Shown here in pieces: positions 63,608 through 64,000 of a stretch of DNA of 64,000 nt. Source of the DNA: CAVVTR01 sp963751245. GTDB lineage: Bacteria > Acidobacteriota > Thermoanaerobaculia > Thermoanaerobaculales > Thermoanaerobaculaceae. Positions within the stretch are counted from its first letter, which is position 1; the number at the start of each line of letters is the position of its first letter. Made by a program: the position numbers and the translations under genes. Location of the stretch: NCBI GenBank assembly GCA_963751245.1, contig CAVVTR010000009.1:186001-250000 (forward strand), in the 5' to 3' direction. The notes under the pieces are model-generated. The model had not been told where the DNA came from. It made no database searches and worked only from the letters and a program-made list of their open reading frames with translations.

Positions 63608-63658
63608 CGCTGGACTTGCTGCCCCGGAGCGCCGGGGATCCCGAGGAGGTTTGATTCG

Positions 63659-63937
63659 ATGACGAAGGCCGACATCGTGAAGATCTTGGCTGATCAGGTG
63701 GGGCTCACCCGGCGAGAGGCGGCGTCCACGCTGGGCGTGGTGCTGGATGGTATCGTCGATGCGATCCTCGCCGGCGAGAAGGTGGAGCTTCGCGGCTTCG
63801 GGTCATTCCGCACCCGCAACCGCCAGGCCAGGCAGGGCCGCAACCCCCGCACCGGCGCGCGGGTCGCGGTGCCGCCGAAGGTCGTGCCGTATTTCAAGCC
63901 GGGGAAGCAGCTCCGCGAGCTCCTCTCCGGAAAGTGA
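63659..63937 (+). CDS. HU/IHF-family DNA-binding protein
   Basis: 92 residues, the normal length. VELRGFGSFRTRNRQARQGRNPRTG holds the beta-arm core (split here by FGSFRTR and GRNPRTG) and VPYFKPGKQLRELL ends the chain. Compacts DNA and aids regulatory complexes. GAGGAGGT lies 8 nt before ATG 63659. HU versus IHF is not settled; following rpsA is where IHF-beta lies in many bacteria. Confidence 0.92.
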   Translation: MTKADIVKILADQVGLTRREAASTLGVVLDGIVDAILAGEKVELRGFGSFRTRNRQARQGRNPRTGARVAVPPKVVPYFKPGKQLRELLSGK

Positions 63938-63944
63938 GACCGCC

Positions 63945-64000
63945 TTGGAGCATCTCTTTGCTCCCTGGCGCTTCGCGTACGTGAGCCAGAGCAGTCCCGA
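63945..64000 (+). CDS. HIT-family protein, N-terminus only
   Basis: 18 codons to the window end from a TTG at 63945: EHLFAPWRFAYVSQSSP, which matches the start of HIT-domain (Ap4A-type) hydrolases, where xHLWAPWRxxYI is common. The His-triad lies beyond the window. 7 nt after the HU stop. Confidence 0.65.
   Translation, partial: MEHLFAPWRFAYVSQSSP

Overview
The window is about 72-73% G+C by eye and densely packed. KdtA, an LpxL-type acyltransferase, a complete Mla lipid-transport set, an outer-membrane porin and several lipoproteins show a Gram-negative (diderm) cell. The MglA-type GTPase, roadblock protein, dipeptidyl peptidase IV and large secreted proteases with FN3/PKD-like tails suggest an Acidobacteriota-like organism, perhaps near Thermoanaerobaculia. 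That placement is inference from gene content, not from a marker tree. No rRNA, tRNA, CRISPR array, transposase or phage gene was seen. Four genes are broken by single-base shifts at G/C-rich spots, which looks more like assembly error than decay.

Layout. 1-4.9 kb: kdtA (cut by the window start), a hotdog thioesterase, a 2-hydroxyacid dehydrogenase, an FHA protein overlapping asparaginase II. 4.6-7.0 kb: two paralogous acidic zinc-ribbon miniproteins flanking a DAK2-DegV fusion (FakA-like plus FakB-like in one chain). 7.06-10.7 kb: mlaE-mlaF-mlaD and a sugar-nucleotide epimerase. 10.7-16.6 kb: GT39-like glycosyltransferase (frameshifted), DPP IV, UDP-glucose dehydrogenase, superoxide dismutase. 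16.8-21 kb: PilZ protein, amidohydrolase, TPM and LemA proteins, lpxL. 21-33 kb: a long plus-strand run, gmk-rpoZ-coaBC-udg, HD-GYP-TPR lipoprotein-roadblock-ftsY-ribD-ribE-unknown-hemW-like and two envelope proteins, most joined by 1-8 nt overlaps. 33-44 kb: suhB, a matrixin-type metalloprotease, small membrane proteins, a Gfo/Idh oxidoreductase, tatD (frameshifted), a subtilase (frameshifted). 44-47 kb: PRC/MgtE-N/CBS protein, an NRAMP-family carrier, a small membrane protein. 47-51 kb: MltD-like transglycosylase (frameshifted), an MglA-type GTPase with a long tail, a DUF2520-type protein. 51-57.4 kb: hrcA-grpE-dnaK-dnaJ-prmA-rsmE. 57.4-58.7 kb: a gene-free array of 281-bp repeats. 58.8-64 kb: porin with a possible PHO box, a deoxyribosyltransferase-like protein, cmk-rpsA-HU and the start of a HIT protein.

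Four signals stand out. First, at ten transcription-unit heads a -10-like hexamer ends exactly 6 or 7 nt before the start codon with no Shine-Dalgarno sequence, so leaderless mRNA looks common here. Second, the two secreted proteases share a C-terminal two-part module of about 220 residues, present three times in the window. Third, DAK2 and DegV are fused and flanked by paired zinc ribbons. Fourth, the 281-bp repeat family has fragments at a second locus 16 kb away. No single gene cluster in the window forms an obviously new defence or biosynthetic system.
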